Shown one piece after another: positions 43,801 through 56,006 of a stretch of 64,000 nt of DNA. Position 1 is the stretch's first letter. Each line of letters starts with the position of its first letter. Below the pieces are notes generated by a model, which saw only the letters and a program-made list of their open reading frames with translations, did no database searches and was not told the DNA's origin. The position numbers were made by a program, and so were the translations under genes. This DNA comes from Mesorhabditis belari (lineage: Eukaryota > Nematoda > Chromadorea > Rhabditida > Rhabditidae), in contig CAUEEP010000749.1 of assembly GCA_958450365.1 (NCBI GenBank), positions 124,001 through 188,000 on the forward strand, read 5' to 3'.

Positions 43801-46409
43801 AAAAAGCACTCTCTTGGCTAAAATTGGCTAAAACTGGCTAAAATGAGCTAAAAATTGCCTCTGAAGTAACCCGTAACCTTTTCTAAATAAATACAAGGGC
43901 AAACAGTTCGTTTTCGGTTCAATGAATGATTTTAAAGGTTTACTGAACACTTATTACAATGAAAACCTATTCCTTACCGTAATCAACCGTCATAAACGCG
44001 TTTGTGCAGAAGAAAACCGACGCCGCGTAGTCTTTCCACGCCATATTGTTCGGCGTCTCATTCTTAAAATAAGCCGATTTCTCATATCTCCTTTCAGCAC
44101 TCAGCAACTTTTTGTAAACAACCTAAATATTTGCTATTTTTAAGCGATTTTTCTTCATTTTTACCCTCAATTTTTCCTTCAAAATCTCCTTGTTTAGTGG
44201 TTGCTGATTTTTCTTGAAATCCTCGACGATTTGTTGACTTTGAGCTTTTATCTCGGCTTGCAACTGGTCCATGTACTTGTTTTGTAGCTAAATTTTGATG
44301 ATTTGGTTTAGAACCTCTATATTTACTTATTGTAGAAGGAATAATAGGTTCTGTAGAATTCCTGCACTAGTTCTAGCAATAACTGCTCTGACTAGGTGAT
44401 TCTTAAAAGGTGACAAAACTTTTGTAGCATTTTTTGAGCAAAATAATTAGATTGACTTAGCCGTAAAAGCCATAACGATCCTCAGCCAATGTTTAATTGT
44501 TAAAAAGGTAGTACAGTAGGGTTTAGAATAGAGCTGATGTTGGTATTCGATCAGTTAAAGCTCGTGCCAGCTGATTTCATTTGGTACATTTTTTGAAAAC
44601 TAATCGTTGCATTGGAAATATTAAGTTAACAAATAAGTCTTTTCGTTCCTTTTCGTACTTCCGTTTTAAACCAACAAATACACCAATTGAACTACGGTTT
44701 CCTCTAAATCAAAAGTGCTTATTTTTCAGTTTTCCATCTTTTGAAGTCAATTTTGGTTCACTTTCTGGCAAATTTGAGACTGGAAACCTCGTAAACTTCA
44801 TCGTAAACATCTATAAAAACCTCTACAAAGAAATTGGCTGAATCGATTACTCTGAAAATTTGGCTATATACCTAGCTTTTTGTGCTCTATCTTTTATCCA
44901 TTGACACGAAGATAGGTTTCCTTAGCGGAAAGTGTCTAAATAGCATTATCGAGCCGCCTTTTGACTACCCGCCTTCACGCTCCCAAAAAAATCCAGACCT
45001 AAGACATTTTAAACGCGTTTTAATGTTATTTTGATGCAAAATCATTGGCCTTTCTAATGAAAAGAAAAATAATGGCCCCTCTAACCGTAATTCAATTGGT
45101 GAATTTGTTGATTTTAAAAGAAAGTACGAAAAAGAACGAAAAGACTTATTTGCCAGCCTAATATGTTCAAAAATGGGCTCGAAAGTTTGCACTTAATTTT
45201 TTCAATTAAGAAAATCAAGAGGGGGAACAATTTGTCTATCTTTTTACTGCCAAAAAACATGCCGTGTTGTTGAACGTTCAAGTTTATTAAGTGCTTTACT
45301 TGTTTTTCAATATTATTATAGCATCAATTCTTAAATTTTTAGATTTTTTAACATTTTAAACATTAAAATAAGGATAACGCACAGAAAGCTAATGTTTAAT
45401 TGTTAAAAGCAGTGCGGTAGGGTTTAGAATAGAGTCAATCACTAACCTCTAACTCTGCCGGTCGCTCAATCAGCAAAAACACATATCCACCGCCGATTGT
45501 CAACGCTGTCATCAAAATGAGCATCATGAAATGGCGAAAACCGATCGACGAGTGCCGATACGCCATCCAATAGAGAGAATGGGTGAAACCTAAAAATATT
45601 TTATAGATTTCAGCGACAAAGCTTGGTACTTTTAACTCTTAATCACCTATCAACTTTGCCTAAACATATCGAAAATTTTAATGATAAATACGAGTTAAAA
45701 GTAATGACTACCTTATAGAATCAACTCAATCAAGCAATTGCCATCTTTTAAGCTTTAAATGTAAATCAAATAACGTTTCCATCTGTGATACAATTTTTTC
45801 CCAATATGCCTACACTATATCCGGGAGTGGGACAAATGCTAACTTTTTTTTGCGCACCTTTTTTTCCGCACTTAGCCCATTAGCGCACCTTTTTTCGCGT
45901 TTTAAAAAAGCTCTAAAAGCTAATATTAACCAATTTCTATTCCAAAAGTTGTTTTTCTAGGTAATTTGAGGGTGTCGAATTCAAATTTTGACATAACAAA
46001 GCGTGTGGAACCAATTTGAAAGACAAAACGGCACGCAAAACGTCAAATTACAGAAAATTGTTGATTTTTCTCTTTGTATAACTCCGTCCGTTCGCTTCCA
46101 CAAGCTCTGATATGCCAAAATTTCGATTCGACACCCTCAAATTACCTAGAAAAACAACATTTGGAATAGAAATTGGTTAATATTAGCTTTTTAGAGCTTT
46201 TTTAAAACGCGAAAAAAGGTGCGCTAATGGGCAAGGTGCGGAAAAAAAGGTGCGCAAATGTCCGGGTGCGCAAAAAAAGGTCGCATTTGTCCCACTCCCC
46301 TATATCCTTTTTTTGTTAAAAATTTCAATAAAAACCCACGATTCACATTGGCGCCCTCGATCGGCACGATGTCCTTCCGCAATTTAAGCTTTTGAATAGG
46401 CTTTATCAT
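40847..46409 (-). CDS. Two-pore-domain potassium channel (TWK type) with TVDYG first filter
   Basis: Ten exons: 46409-46340, 45589-45447, 44287-44165, 44122-43978, 42841-42694, 42617-42544, 42458-42313, 42205-42155, 41221-41108, 40948-40847; 371 residues. The K2P layout is clear: M1 with GGGYVFLLIERPAE (residues 56-68), an extracellular coiled cap to about 140, pore loop 1 FFCTNAFMTVDYG, M2/M3 with GRALTIIFSIVGIPLAIV, pore loop 2 YLSYLTVTTIGMGDLLP, and a weak M4 (FFHFFVGMPFR). The C-terminus is short, Ser/Pro/Asp-rich and ends PITQLE. Filter 1 is T157-V-D159-Y-G where the family has TIGYG or TVGYG; filter 2 is TIGMG. An Asp in the filter should change or abolish potassium selectivity. Introns carry a family G foldback, a Tc1-like pair and another hairpin element. 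Closest relative in the window is the gene at 56831-62509. Confidence 0.92.
41284..41611 (+). mobile_element. Internally deleted Tc1-like transposon, left copy
   Basis: Between CTGTCAAAAAATTATAGACG and its inverse is a plus-strand open stretch reading ELKKAIQVAWNRLQP, then DLVSSMPRRLFEVGLK and GGATHY before TAA: the C-terminus of a Tc1-family transposase. The catalytic part is missing, so it is non-autonomous. It sits in a K2P intron. Confidence 0.85.
41727..42056 (-). mobile_element. Internally deleted Tc1-like transposon, right copy (inverted)
   Basis: Near-perfect reverse complement of 41284-41611, 115 bases away, with the same transposase C-terminus on the minus strand and complete ends on both sides. 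Confidence 0.85.
42988..43140. mobile_element. Short hairpin element with ACTTTTACAGTG ends
   Basis: ATACTTTTACAGTGCCCC and GGGGGAACACTGTAAAAGTAT are inverted, and TGTCCCCATTGCCAGAGG pairs with CCTCTGGCAATGGGGACA inside. It looks like a Tc-type MITE. Confidence 0.75.
45823..46300. mobile_element. Family G foldback element
   Basis: Ends GGGAGTGGGACAAATGC and GCATTTGTCCCACTCCC; the inner arms carry runs TTTTTTTGCGCACC and GGTGCGCAAAAAAA, so nearly the whole 478 bases can fold back. It fills much of the first K2P intron. Confidence 0.85.
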
Positions 46410-46740
46410 TTTTGAGATATCTAAAGTATTCAGATTGATTCAATAATGGAAAAATCAAAGTAAAGACAGAAAAAAAATTGGTTAAAGCCTGCCAAAAACC
46501 AATGAATTTTGAATATTTTGAGAAATTGAAAGTCTGATTCATTTCCAAAAAGCATTCAACTCAAAATTTATCATTCAATTTTTTTTTCACGAATTGTTCC
46601 GGTTCTTTTCAAAAAAAACAAAATGAACAAAACGCTTTTTGGGGAAAAATCGTTTGAGCGGTCAGATTTTTGAGTGAGAAAAGGTGGCACAAATGATCAT
46701 GATAGGAAAAAGTTAGTGATAATTTTGCAATATCAAAATA

Positions 46741-47032
46741 TGTTTTAATCATCTTGTTTTAAGCGCTGGTTAATGCTTAAAACAAGATGATTGAAAAATG
46801 CTGAAAAATCGGCTTTTTTTTGCCACTTTTCAATCATTTTGTTTTAAGCGCTGGTTAATGCTTAAAATATGTGTTATATTTCTAAAAAAACACTCATCCT
46901 TTCTACTTTAATTTGATACCCAAGCGCCCAGAAACAAACGTATTGGTGCTGAGATATGAGTGTTTGTTTGAGTGTAAACTTAGACTACGCGACGCTCCAA
47001 AAGGGTGTGCTTCCATTAGAATATTTACGGTA
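46741..47032. mobile_element. TACCGTA-type foldback element, family C
   Basis: Reverse-orientation copy of 20460-20735: hairpin with TTTTAAGCGCTGGTTAATGC on both sides first, then the CAGAAACAAACGTATTGGTG core, ending CATTAGAATATTTACGGTA. Confidence 0.8.
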
Positions 47033-47082
47033 CGGCACAAAGAACACTAGTCAGCACTTCTTGAAAAACAAGCAAAGAAAAA

Positions 47083-47154
47083 CTCAGAGTGGGAATCGAA
47101 CTTGCCAGGGCTCGCTCTGGAAACGAACGTCCTACCACTCGGCCACGGCTGCAC
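47083..47154 (-). pseudogene. tRNA-Ser-like sequence
   Basis: The minus strand reads GTGCAGCCGTGGCCGAGTGG (A box) and AAGTTCGATTCCCAC (B box). The acceptor GCAGCCG has no partner at the 3' end, so it is a pseudogene or SINE head. It starts like the one at 10763. Confidence 0.6.
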
Positions 47155-47254
47155 AAAGTTGGGACCGCAAGGAGGCCGTTAAGACCCAAATGACCACATT
47201 TTCAGAGTCCTAAAAAAACTTTAGTCGCTTATAACACCCGGCAGATTGTCATTT

Positions 47255-47365
47255 AGCAAAAACGGAATACATATTCGGAATCAGCATCAAATGCTGCGTC
47301 GGATGGTATAGGTCGCATAGCATTTGACCGGCTCAGCCAGTTCACCTTCCCTTGTCAGTCTTGAC
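47255..47365. repeat. Dispersed GGAATCAGCAT repeat
   Basis: Carries CGGAATCAGCATCAAATGC, GTCGGATGGTATAGGTCGCA and CCTTCCCTTGTCAGTC, shared with the copies in the palindrome arms, the galectin intron and the OAC intron. Confidence 0.6.
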
Positions 47366-48477
47366 CCCAAATTTAAAACAAGATTTATTGACAACCAAAA
47401 GAGCAGTCTAATCGAAATAGTCTCCATTATTTGCGATGTACCCTAAAACTTTATTTGATTCTTACAAGAATCACTTTTCTAAAGTATCCTAAAGTACTTA
47501 AACCCTAGTAAACCAGTTCCATAAACAGCTTTTTAAAGCGTGAAAAATATCGTAATCTTGCTTTAGAGATCTTAGAGCGATTAGAGAGCGTAAGATTAGA
47601 GATCTTTCTAGCAGCTTTTTCTATTTTTTAGTATACTTTACTCTTTTGCTCGCAGAATGAGACCAAAATAGATTGGATTAACGGCAAAGGTTACGGTAGT
47701 TTTAAAAAGTTATCATCTTTTCGAAACCGCTTATAGAGAGAGCAAGACTAACAAGTTTTCAACAAATAATGACAGTTTTAGAAAGTTTCCACGTTTTAGA
47801 AAACGTTCTAGTCCATAAAAAGCACAAGTTATGATGGGCTCGGCTTGTTTTCCGTGTGGAAAATCGTTTGAGCGGTCAGATTTTGATGTGCGAGAAAAAG
47901 CGAAGAACAGACAAAAGAGATAGACAAAAATGATCATGATACTGCAATGATTGCATTGAAAAATGATCGATGTGATTCCATGGGGAAACCGGAAATAAAA
48001 GAAGAGTTACAAAAACAAGCGGCATTGAAATTTTGCAAAGACATGATCTCATGAGAATTTTTGCTTTTTGTAACAAGAAACTTTTAGAATTTGAACAGAT
48101 TTGCAGAAAAAGATCAAGAAAAAGATCTTTTTTTTTGTTTAAAGCTTTTAAAATGAATCAGTGAAGCGATCAAGCAATAAAAAAGAAGCTGTTTAATGGA
48201 ATAAACGTCAAAATCAGAACTTAAATAGTAATAAAATCATGTACAATCATGCAGGTATATGAATGGTATCAGGAAGCTGTAAGAACATTACTTCTTGTGA
48301 ACACTGCCAAAGATTGTTTTAGCTGCATTTAAACTAGATTAAATACGGACTAATGATCCCTTCCAGGTGCTATCAAAAGCTCTTAACAGTATAGAATTGA
48401 GTATGCTAGAAGCCAAAAGTTTACGCAATCTTCACAGTTTCAGAAAAGCTTGTCGAAGAAATGAATGGAAAAGAATT

Positions 48478-48550
48478 TGAACTGGGGAATTGAACCCTTG
48501 ATCTTCTGATTACCAGGCAGATGCTTACCACTGAGCTATAGGCGTCTTCT
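48478..48550 (-). pseudogene. tRNA-like sequence, apparent GGT anticodon
   Basis: The minus strand has TATAGCTCAGTGGTAAGC (A box), a CTGGTAA anticodon-like loop flanked by TCTG/CAGA, and GGGTTCAATTCCCC (B box). The acceptor stem and part of the T stem fail to pair, so it is probably not functional. Confidence 0.6.
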
Positions 48551-48689
48551 TTGCCCAGGAAGAAATAGGAGACAAGGAAGAAGAAAGGAAGGAAGAAGAA
48601 AGAAAGGAAGAAAGGTAAGTCAAGTCTGATTGTCAGAAAGAACATAAAGAACATGACATAAGAGCAAGAGAGCAAGGCAAGAGAGCTTA

Positions 48690-48840
48690 AGTAAGTAAGA
48701 AAGAAAGAAAGAAAGTCAGTAAGAAGGAGAGTAAGTAAGTAAGGAAGTAACTAAGAAGGTAAGTAAGTAAGTAAGTAAATAAGGTAAGTAAGTAAGTAAG
48801 TAAGTAAGAAAGTAAGAAAGTAAGTAAGAAAGTATGTAAG
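48690..48840 (+). repeat. GTAA microsatellite
   Basis: Imperfect AAGT/GTAA tetranucleotide array with occasional AAGAAAGT variants. Confidence 0.9.
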
Positions 48841-49763
48841 TGCCATAAGAAACACAAGAACCATATCGATTTCTAGCATCATCTGTTACCGAAAGTCTGA
48901 TCTGGTACCCCGAATCAAAAATTAAACTGACCTCTGGCTCTCTGGTCAAATTTGTCAAATCAAAACGAGACAAACTGACAAAATGGTTGATGCAGAGCTT
49001 TACTTTGCTTTGCAGAACCATTTAAAGCAAGGCTCAAATTATACAAAATCCGCCCAGTTTCTAGATCAAATACTGTGGATTCTCTGTACCCATGATCAGA
49101 AAAAAGGGAGAACCGGGCGATTGAGCTCTCACCGATCGCTCTCTTACCCACTCTTTTCCCCAACAAACCCCTCCCTTTTTTTGAGCGATAGTGATTGATC
49201 AAACAACAACATTTATGAACAAGCAATGGATACTCTATCTCTTACTAAATCCATGCATTTCCGGCTCGATTTGTCATCTCTCATCCTCTTGTTGCCTAAT
49301 CAAGCGTGAATAATAATAATTTACATTTACCGTACTCCTCTTAAATGAGTTGGGCTATTTTTGGGTTAAAAAATGGTTTTATCTTGGTTTATGAATGATT
49401 TTACTGCACTGAAAGATAGCTACTTATTCTTGGTACGCTTGAACTACTTTGTCATGCTTCTTGTTCGAAAACGTTTGCTAAAAGGTCAAATTTCCTTAGT
49501 CTCAATGCTTTCTAACTATATTTGACGATTTCTAAGTAAATAAATTACATTAAGACTTTGAGACTTTGTTAAATCGATCCGGATTAACAATCTTAATTTA
49601 CTCTGTTAAACCTGATCAGTAGCTTTTCAGAAGAATAGAAAAGACTATCGTAAAAGACTATTATAATTCTGATTTAACTGCTTCGGTTTTGTTTCATTCA
49701 AAATTTTTAGAAGAAATCCGATAACATCATTCAACAAATTTTTATGTTTTTTTTGCTCAAGAC

Positions 49764-49796
49764 AAAAAAATCAATCAATCAATCAATCAATCAATG
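49764..49796 (+). repeat. AATC microsatellite
   Basis: Seven to eight AATC units. Confidence 0.9.
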
Positions 49797-49892
49797 CATA
49801 TCAATCATTTCATATTCAATGCATAGAAATTCATTTCGATTCATAGAAATCTCTACTTTGTACATGTTTTCTACAAAACTGCTTCCACTTTT

Positions 49893-51446
49893 TCATTCTT
49901 GATCGAATGAATTGATGATAGCGCCTCTCACGTAGAATGTTCTGTGCACCAATTTCCCAGTGATCGATCGAGGATCCACATACTCGGGAAGCTCATATTT
50001 TCTGAAAAGAACAACTTTTAATAAATGAAATTGATTTGAATGAGAGTTTAAATAAAGTTTTGAAGCGTATTTTATAGTAAATTTTATGGAAAAAGTCGCA
50101 TAAGTATGGGTAGGACAAAAACCGGCTTTACCATAACATTTTAGGGCAATGAAAAGGTGATGCGTATAGCCATAGGCTGGCCTAGAATAGCTAGATCATT
50201 AGTATAGATTGCTATATAAACTATAAACTCCATCAAAACCAGTATGGCCTTTAAAGACCAACTTCATTAATACTACATTCTCGGGATCCTAAATTTCGAT
50301 TTAACGGTTCTAAACGTGCCTAAAATTTCTTGCGTAGCTGGCCTGAACGGCTAATAATTGCGTTTAGCTGGGCAGAAACCAAGGGCGTGCTTTAGAATTT
50401 CAAAATTATTGTAAAGAGAGTCGCTAAATCGAGAGCCGATTGTATTAAGTATGGCTTGTTCTGGTTTATCTTGGAAATTTGATATTAGTCTAGGAGTTAG
50501 TCCCAGTCTAGGACTTCTAGAACTAAAGCCAGAACTGTTGTCAGATCAGGCTAAAGCCAAGAGTTATCGTCTGGCTTTTGGCCATAATTTTATCCTATTT
50601 TCATCACATTTTCTACCTTTCCTCCTTTCTGACCACCACCCCAGCGGCATCGATTTTCAGCCTTGTCTCGAAGATCAACTCCAACATTCGGCCTTTAATT
50701 GTCATCTAAAATTCAGATTTCAATTAGAATTGGATTAAAATTTACATAAAACTATCTAATCGTTTAATTAGTAATTAAATTAGCTAATCCAATTGGCGAA
50801 TCAAGTATTTAGCTAATACCTATTAGGTCAGTAACGTCTAAAGTTCGTTTTTACTTTTATTGTAATTTTCTAAAGATATCAAGAGGGTATCTTTAAGTGT
50901 TATATACTATTCGAAAGCTGAAATTCTCTTCTATAAGCTAGTAGAAAAAGATTTGTAATTGAACAAGTCTTTGAAGAAATCTGCTGCTTGAAATTTCAGT
51001 ATTGAAACAATACGACAAGCAACCACCGCTTAGAAGTCATAGATACTAATTGAGAATACCTTTCGAAATATTTTTTTTTACATAAAAAATGATTTAAAAA
51101 CAAACGCGTATTATTAATTACCTATATATAAAACAATTTAATACTACTTTAAACAATTGTTTGCTTGAAATCAATAAAATTTTGCTCACCGTAATGTCAT
51201 CAGCGGTGAAATGTGTGGCATCGATGCCCACCTCGAATTGCTCGTCGTCGATATTGAACTGAAAATTGTTTTACTTTTCAGTTTATTGACAAAAATCATT
51301 CACATATTGTCTTATTTCTTCGTCTCTTATAGACTTTTATCAATTTATCAAAAAAATTCCCATTTCCAACTGACTTCAACCACTCCGTCATCCTCAACGT
51401 CATTGCTGCACGCGGGATAGTGATCCTCAACGCAAATTGATGCCAT
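49893..51446 (-). CDS. Small heat shock protein (alpha-crystallin/HSP20), minimal form
   Basis: Four exons: 51446-51375, 51258-51190, 50705-50617, 50001-49893; phases 0, 0, 2; 112 residues. The ATP-independent chaperone domain covers almost the whole protein: FNIDDEQFEVGIDATHFTAD (from residue 25), MTIKGRMLELIFETRLKIDA, VVRKEERKYELPEYVDPRSI, KLVHRTFYVRGAII. The KYELPEYVDP block is the diagnostic part. The N-terminal arm is only 24 residues and the C-terminal tail (NSFDQE) has no IxI/V motif, resembling the short HSP-12-type proteins of nematodes, which tend to form small oligomers. The start follows ATTTTAG by eight bases, a probable spliced-leader site. Intron 3 (50002-50616) shows nothing recognisable. 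I found no convincing heat shock element upstream. Confidence 0.88.
50880..50965. mobile_element. Fragment of a family F element
   Basis: TATCAAGAGGGTATCTTTAA and GTGTTATATACTATTCGAAA resemble the subterminal part of 55433-56006; both ends are missing. It is in an intron of the small heat shock gene. Confidence 0.45.
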
Positions 51447-51454
51447 TCTTGAAG

Positions 51455-51461
51455 CTAAAAT
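51455..51461 (-). promoter_or_regulatory. Probable trans-splice acceptor of the small heat shock mRNA
   Basis: ATTTTAG followed after eight bases by the ATG, with no upstream coding exon visible. Confidence 0.4.
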
Positions 51462-51598
51462 GAAAAATTTGAAGATTATAACTGATTACTTTAAGAATTT
51501 AAATGAAATCTCACAATTAGCTAAGAGGTTTTGGAAGAAATTTGAAATTAAATTGAAACTCGATCGATTCGATTTGATGAACTTTTGATTAAAAGAAT

Positions 51599-51732
51599 TA
51601 TTGGGTTGGTGAATTGAAAACTGTTGGCTATTGTCATTTTTGGCATAAAATTAAACCTTTCTACTGTCATTGTGGTGTCAGTATTATAGTTAATATATAA
51701 ACTAAGGTTTTTAACTAAACACTTTATTCATC
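51599..51732. mobile_element. Family E MITE end plus shared flank
   Basis: Starts with the TATTGGGTTGGTGAATTGAA terminal repeat, then 90 bases matching, in inverse, the sequence beside the galectin-intron copy (28105-28200). It directly precedes a complete family E element. Confidence 0.7.
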
Positions 51733-52249
51733 TATTGGGTTGGTGAATTGAAAACTGCTGGCTATTGTCATATGTCACAGTTTGAGCACTTTCTTCAAAA
51801 GAAACCCATTTTGGTGTTGATGGAAAAGTTGTAGAGAATCAAAAATCAAGCTTATATTCAAATTTTCAAAACGATTCAAAAACTGGTTTTCAAGAAATGC
51901 CAAATTTACGAATTTTCACAAAACTTGCATTTCAAGCGAAACTACTAAGTGTATCTTTTTGGAAATTTGGCTATAAGCCTAATTTTTGATTCTCTACAAC
52001 TTTTCTATTGACACCAAAATAGGTTTCTTTTGAAGGGAGTGCTCAAACTGGGACATCTCCAGTCCTCCATTTTTGAGTCTCACACTTGTCTCACACACAA
52101 ACCAAAATCCAAAAACCAAAAGAGGAATCCGCAAATTGCCTGTAAAATGGGCAGAAGTCGTCAATAATAATGGAAATTATTTGGAATGAATTCATGGTTT
52201 TATGTTGAATAAATTTTAGTTCAAAATTCCTCAATTCACTAACCCAATA
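51733..52249. mobile_element. Mariner-like MITE, family E (inverse of 27582-28104)
   Basis: Near-full-length inverted copy, with ends TATTGGGTTGGTGAATTGAA and TTCACTAACCCAATA. Shared flanking sequence shows that the copies arose by duplication of a larger segment, not by two separate insertions. Confidence 0.85.
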
Positions 52250-53989
52250 AAAACGGATTAAATTCAAATCCCAGCAAAAAAAAAGTGAAAAAGTGGTCAG
52301 AAGAGATATTTGAAATTTTCTTGGAGATATCCTCAAATCTTTCTCTTTTCAAATAGAGTTGAGGCTTTTTTTGAAAAAAAAAGAGAAAACCGAGGGTAAA
52401 TTGAGAAAAAAGAGGGGGAAAGGGTCACACGGAAAGACAAATAAATGAAGAGATTTTAGTGGAAAAGAACAGACGAACTGAAGGATTTTTGGGAAATCGA
52501 ATTGAACGCTTCAATCTGAAAGTTGTATAGCTTAACGATCTAGCTACAATGCTTTAGTTTTACGCTAAAAGAACTCGCTTGAGATCTGGAAAGAATCAGA
52601 GATTTTTGAAAAGTGATCTCAGGGCCTCAAAAATTAATGAAAAGTTCGATTTGAACGTTTTTTTTAACTATCTATCATTACTAGTCTGGTTTATGGACTT
52701 TCTTTTACAAATCAAAAGACAAATTAAAAGTTAAACTAAAGCTAGAACTTGAATTTTGGCTTTCTCAACTGGCTAATAATTGGATTTTAGCTTATCAACT
52801 AATATTATGCATGAAAACTAAATTCTTAAAGATTTGGGTAAGTTAAATTAAAAGAATAGTTGCTCGAAGGTTGGCTTTGGAGTTAGAATTGCTACTCCTT
52901 GACTCTAAATGAATATCTTTTCAATGAACAATCAATTCAATCAACATCTCAAAGCTCTTAACCCAATATTATGGAAAGGTAAACCTTTAAAAAACACAAC
53001 CAAAAGGATTACAGGAAAAAATTCTATCCTAAAAGAATCATAACTGGGATTTCTATAGGCGATCTTTCTACTTATATCCTTTTCCCTTGGCCACATGTGA
53101 CCCATTGGGGATCGCATGAAAAGGAGAACTCTTAAAGCACTCATTTCCCCTTTTTCGCCCATTCAACAGCTGTTTTTCGAGAGAGTTGAACCCTAGGATC
53201 TCCCCGAAAAGAGACCAATCGGATCATCGGTAAGGAAAGACCAATCGGATCAAGGAAAAATCAACTCGGAACTTTTCTGCTTTTGAAGATCAATCAAATG
53301 TTCAAATGTTTTAGGGTTTCTATGTCATAAGGCTTTTAAAACTTCTTAAACTTTCTTCAGCTTTACTCAACCATTTGAGGCTTGAGCTTGAGCTCAATCA
53401 TTTGAAGCTTGAGCTTGAGCCCAATCATTTGAAGCTTGAGCTTGAGCTCAACCACTTGAAAATCAAAACTTCACAGCATTCTTTACTCAACCATTTGAAA
53501 GTCAAATGGTTGAGTAAATAATGATACTTAAAATTATGGAGTATTTAATGAAAAGAGTGGATTCGAACTTCGAACTGGATTCGAAAGCTTGGATTTCTCG
53601 GAATTCTATCCAGTTTGGATACATAAATCTTTGAAATTATTACATTTTGCCTCTCATGTTTCGTTTTAGCTTTCGTTCGCACCTTTAAGTTTCTAATAAA
53701 ATTATTATTACAGCTTTTGGAAAAGATTCGTTTACACTTCTGAACGATTTCAAATTGAAATTTTTGTGTTGGAAAACATTTTGTGCTTTTTTTTGATCAG
53801 AATAATCGAAATCATCCCTTTTCCTTTGTTTTTTGTTTCATTTGTTCAAAGTCAGACAGAAATTCGCTCATTTGTTTTCTTTCTTCATCTTCTCGAGTGT
53901 TTATTGGAGAAAGTACACAGGTAAATCTGTTATTGACTTGGATTGAGACAATGAATCTAATAAATTGCTTTTCAAAAGTTAGCGAAGAA

Positions 53990-54700
53990 CGGGGAAGTCG
54001 GATAACGAAATTTCGATTTGATCTGGTGCTAGTTCTGTCAGATTTATCTGGATAAATCTGACAATCTTCAAAGTCAGTCATATCAAGATCGATAGGCAAA
54101 TATTGATGGCGGATATTGACTTGATCAAAGCTAAAACAGTAGTGTTGTACTAGCTCCAGTTTAAGTACAGTACTTCAGAAAATTACCTGTTAAAGATCCG
54201 TTCAAAGCTTTGTATCAAATTAAGCAAAGCATGACTGGATAATGGTATTTGGGCGGCTTTTAAGGTGAAAGGTCAAAAAGGAGCATTTTCTGAAAAATCT
54301 ATTTCTGGTAATAGCCATGCCCGGGTTTTCCGTTAGAAAATACCGCCAATTAAAGTTAAATATAAAAACACTTGGACTTGGATGTTAAAAAGTAGCCGCA
54401 GGTCGAGTCTTAACCTGGGTACCTGTGCCTGCTGGACAGCATTCTTTACTCAACCATTTGAAAGTCAAATGGCTGAGTAAAGAACGGGGAAGTCGGATAA
54501 CGAAATTTCGATTTGATCTGGTGCTAGTTCTGTCAGATTTATCTGACACTATCCGCCTATCGATCTTGATAGGCGGATATTGATGGCGGATATTGACTTG
54601 ATCAAAGCTAAAACACTAGTGTTGTACCAGCTCCAGTTTAAGTACAGTACTCCAGAAAATTACCTGTTAAAGATTCGTTCAAAGCTTTGACTGGATAATG
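53990..54700. repeat. Direct duplication with hairpin
   Basis: GAACGGGGAAGTCGGATAAC through CAGTACT(T/C)CAGAAAATTA occurs at 53990-54186 and 54485-54662. Each copy lies downstream of a TTTACTCAACCATTTGAAAG hairpin (53482, 54443). Confidence 0.8.
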
Positions 54701-55432
54701 GCATTTTATCATCGAATCGAACCTCAGCAGAGTATTTTTACTTACTAGTTTCCTGAAATTGACCAAGACTAGATGTCTCATGTATCTTTCGTGAAAAAAA
54801 TGACAAAATGATGACAAAAAGGTGGCTCGTTTTCAACTAAACACACCAATCATTGAATGAAATAAATGTTCATTTAAAATTTTGATTTCATGATCATTTT
54901 GATCATGAAATCATGAACATTCGAATGATTTCCCATCATCAGTATCTCTTTGATCTTGTTTTATTCCTTGAATCTTCGCCAAATCACATAAAAACCATGC
55001 GACTCAAGATCTATTTTTAGCCGAGAAAAAGAAAATAGATAAAGTGAAAAGAGAAAGATTTGAGTAGGCCAGGATTTCTCAAATTTTCGCAGGAAAAGGA
55101 AAAATTACAGGATTTTTCATCTTGTACATCTTGTTCACTAGTTATTTTTGAAATATTTTGAAAATCCCATTTCCCTGATCAAAATCGCTCAATTTTTGAG
55201 CCGATTCAGCGAAAAAAAGCAACGGATTACCCGACTTTTTATCAAAAACAAAAAAGGTGCGGAATATTGGTTTGAAACTTTGAGAGATTAATCTGGTGTT
55301 GAATTTGAGTGCAATGAGATGTTACTGGTCATTAAAAATGATTTGTAATACTTTAACTATAAGCCAATCAGTAACTATAAGCTTGCAGGGGTCTGTAGTC
55401 AATGAAATTCGTTAGACTTGTCTCTTGGAATG

Positions 55433-56006
55433 TATTGGGTTGTCCAGTTATGAATGCGCGTTTTTACGATTTTGTAAGTTTCTCAAGATATCGAACAGAT
55501 GTATATGAGTGTTATATATCATTCGAAAGCTGAAGATCTCCTCTACATTTTGGAATAAAAAAGTTTTTGAATTCATTCAACTTTTTGGGAAATTGACTGC
55601 ACAAAGGGAGAGGTCGTTTTCCAAAAAAAAACCCATTTCAGCTTAGCTATTCCTCAAGTTTTATGGTGTAAAATAACCGCCCAGAAAAGAAAAGTAAAAA
55701 TGCTCTGAAATTGTTACATTTAAAAAAAGTTGTATTGATATATCTATTGGCCAAGCATCAAACGGTTAACTCAATTTGAGCGGAGCCAAAACTTGATCCA
55801 AAAGCACCCTTCCATTTTTTGGCCACCTCTTCTTCTGTGCAGTCAATTTGCCCAAAAGCTGAACAAATTCAAAAACTTTTAATATCAAAATGTAGAGGAG
55901 ATCTTGAGCTTTCGAATGATATATAACACTCAAATACATCTGTTCGGTATCTTGAGAAATTTACAAAATAGTAAGAAAACGCGCATTCATAACTGGACAA
56001 CCCAAT
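55433..56006. mobile_element. Mariner-like MITE, family F
   Basis: TIRs TATTGGGTTGTCCAGTTATG and CATAACTGGACAACCCAAT with GAATGCGCG next to them; inner arms GAAAGCTGAAGATCTCC and GGAGATCTTGAGCTTTC also pair. No transposase frame. Confidence 0.85.

Larger units (their letters stand above)
46410..49892. other. Intergenic between K2P and small heat shock genes
   Basis: Contains a family C element (46741-47032), two tRNA-like sequences (47083-47154 and 48478-48550), a copy of the GAATCAGC repeat (47255-47365) and microsatellites (48690-48840, 49764-49796). No exon seen. Confidence 0.55.

Noticed and set aside
48478..48550. Functional tRNA gene
   Set aside because: A and B boxes are good, but the acceptor stem does not pair and the T stem is broken.
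50451..50738. 95-residue plus-strand frame
   Set aside because: Antisense to exon 3 of the small heat shock gene.
53812..54099. 95-residue minus-strand frame (MPIDLDMTDFEDCQ...)
   Set aside because: It overlaps a duplicated repeat segment, lacks splice signals and resembles no family.
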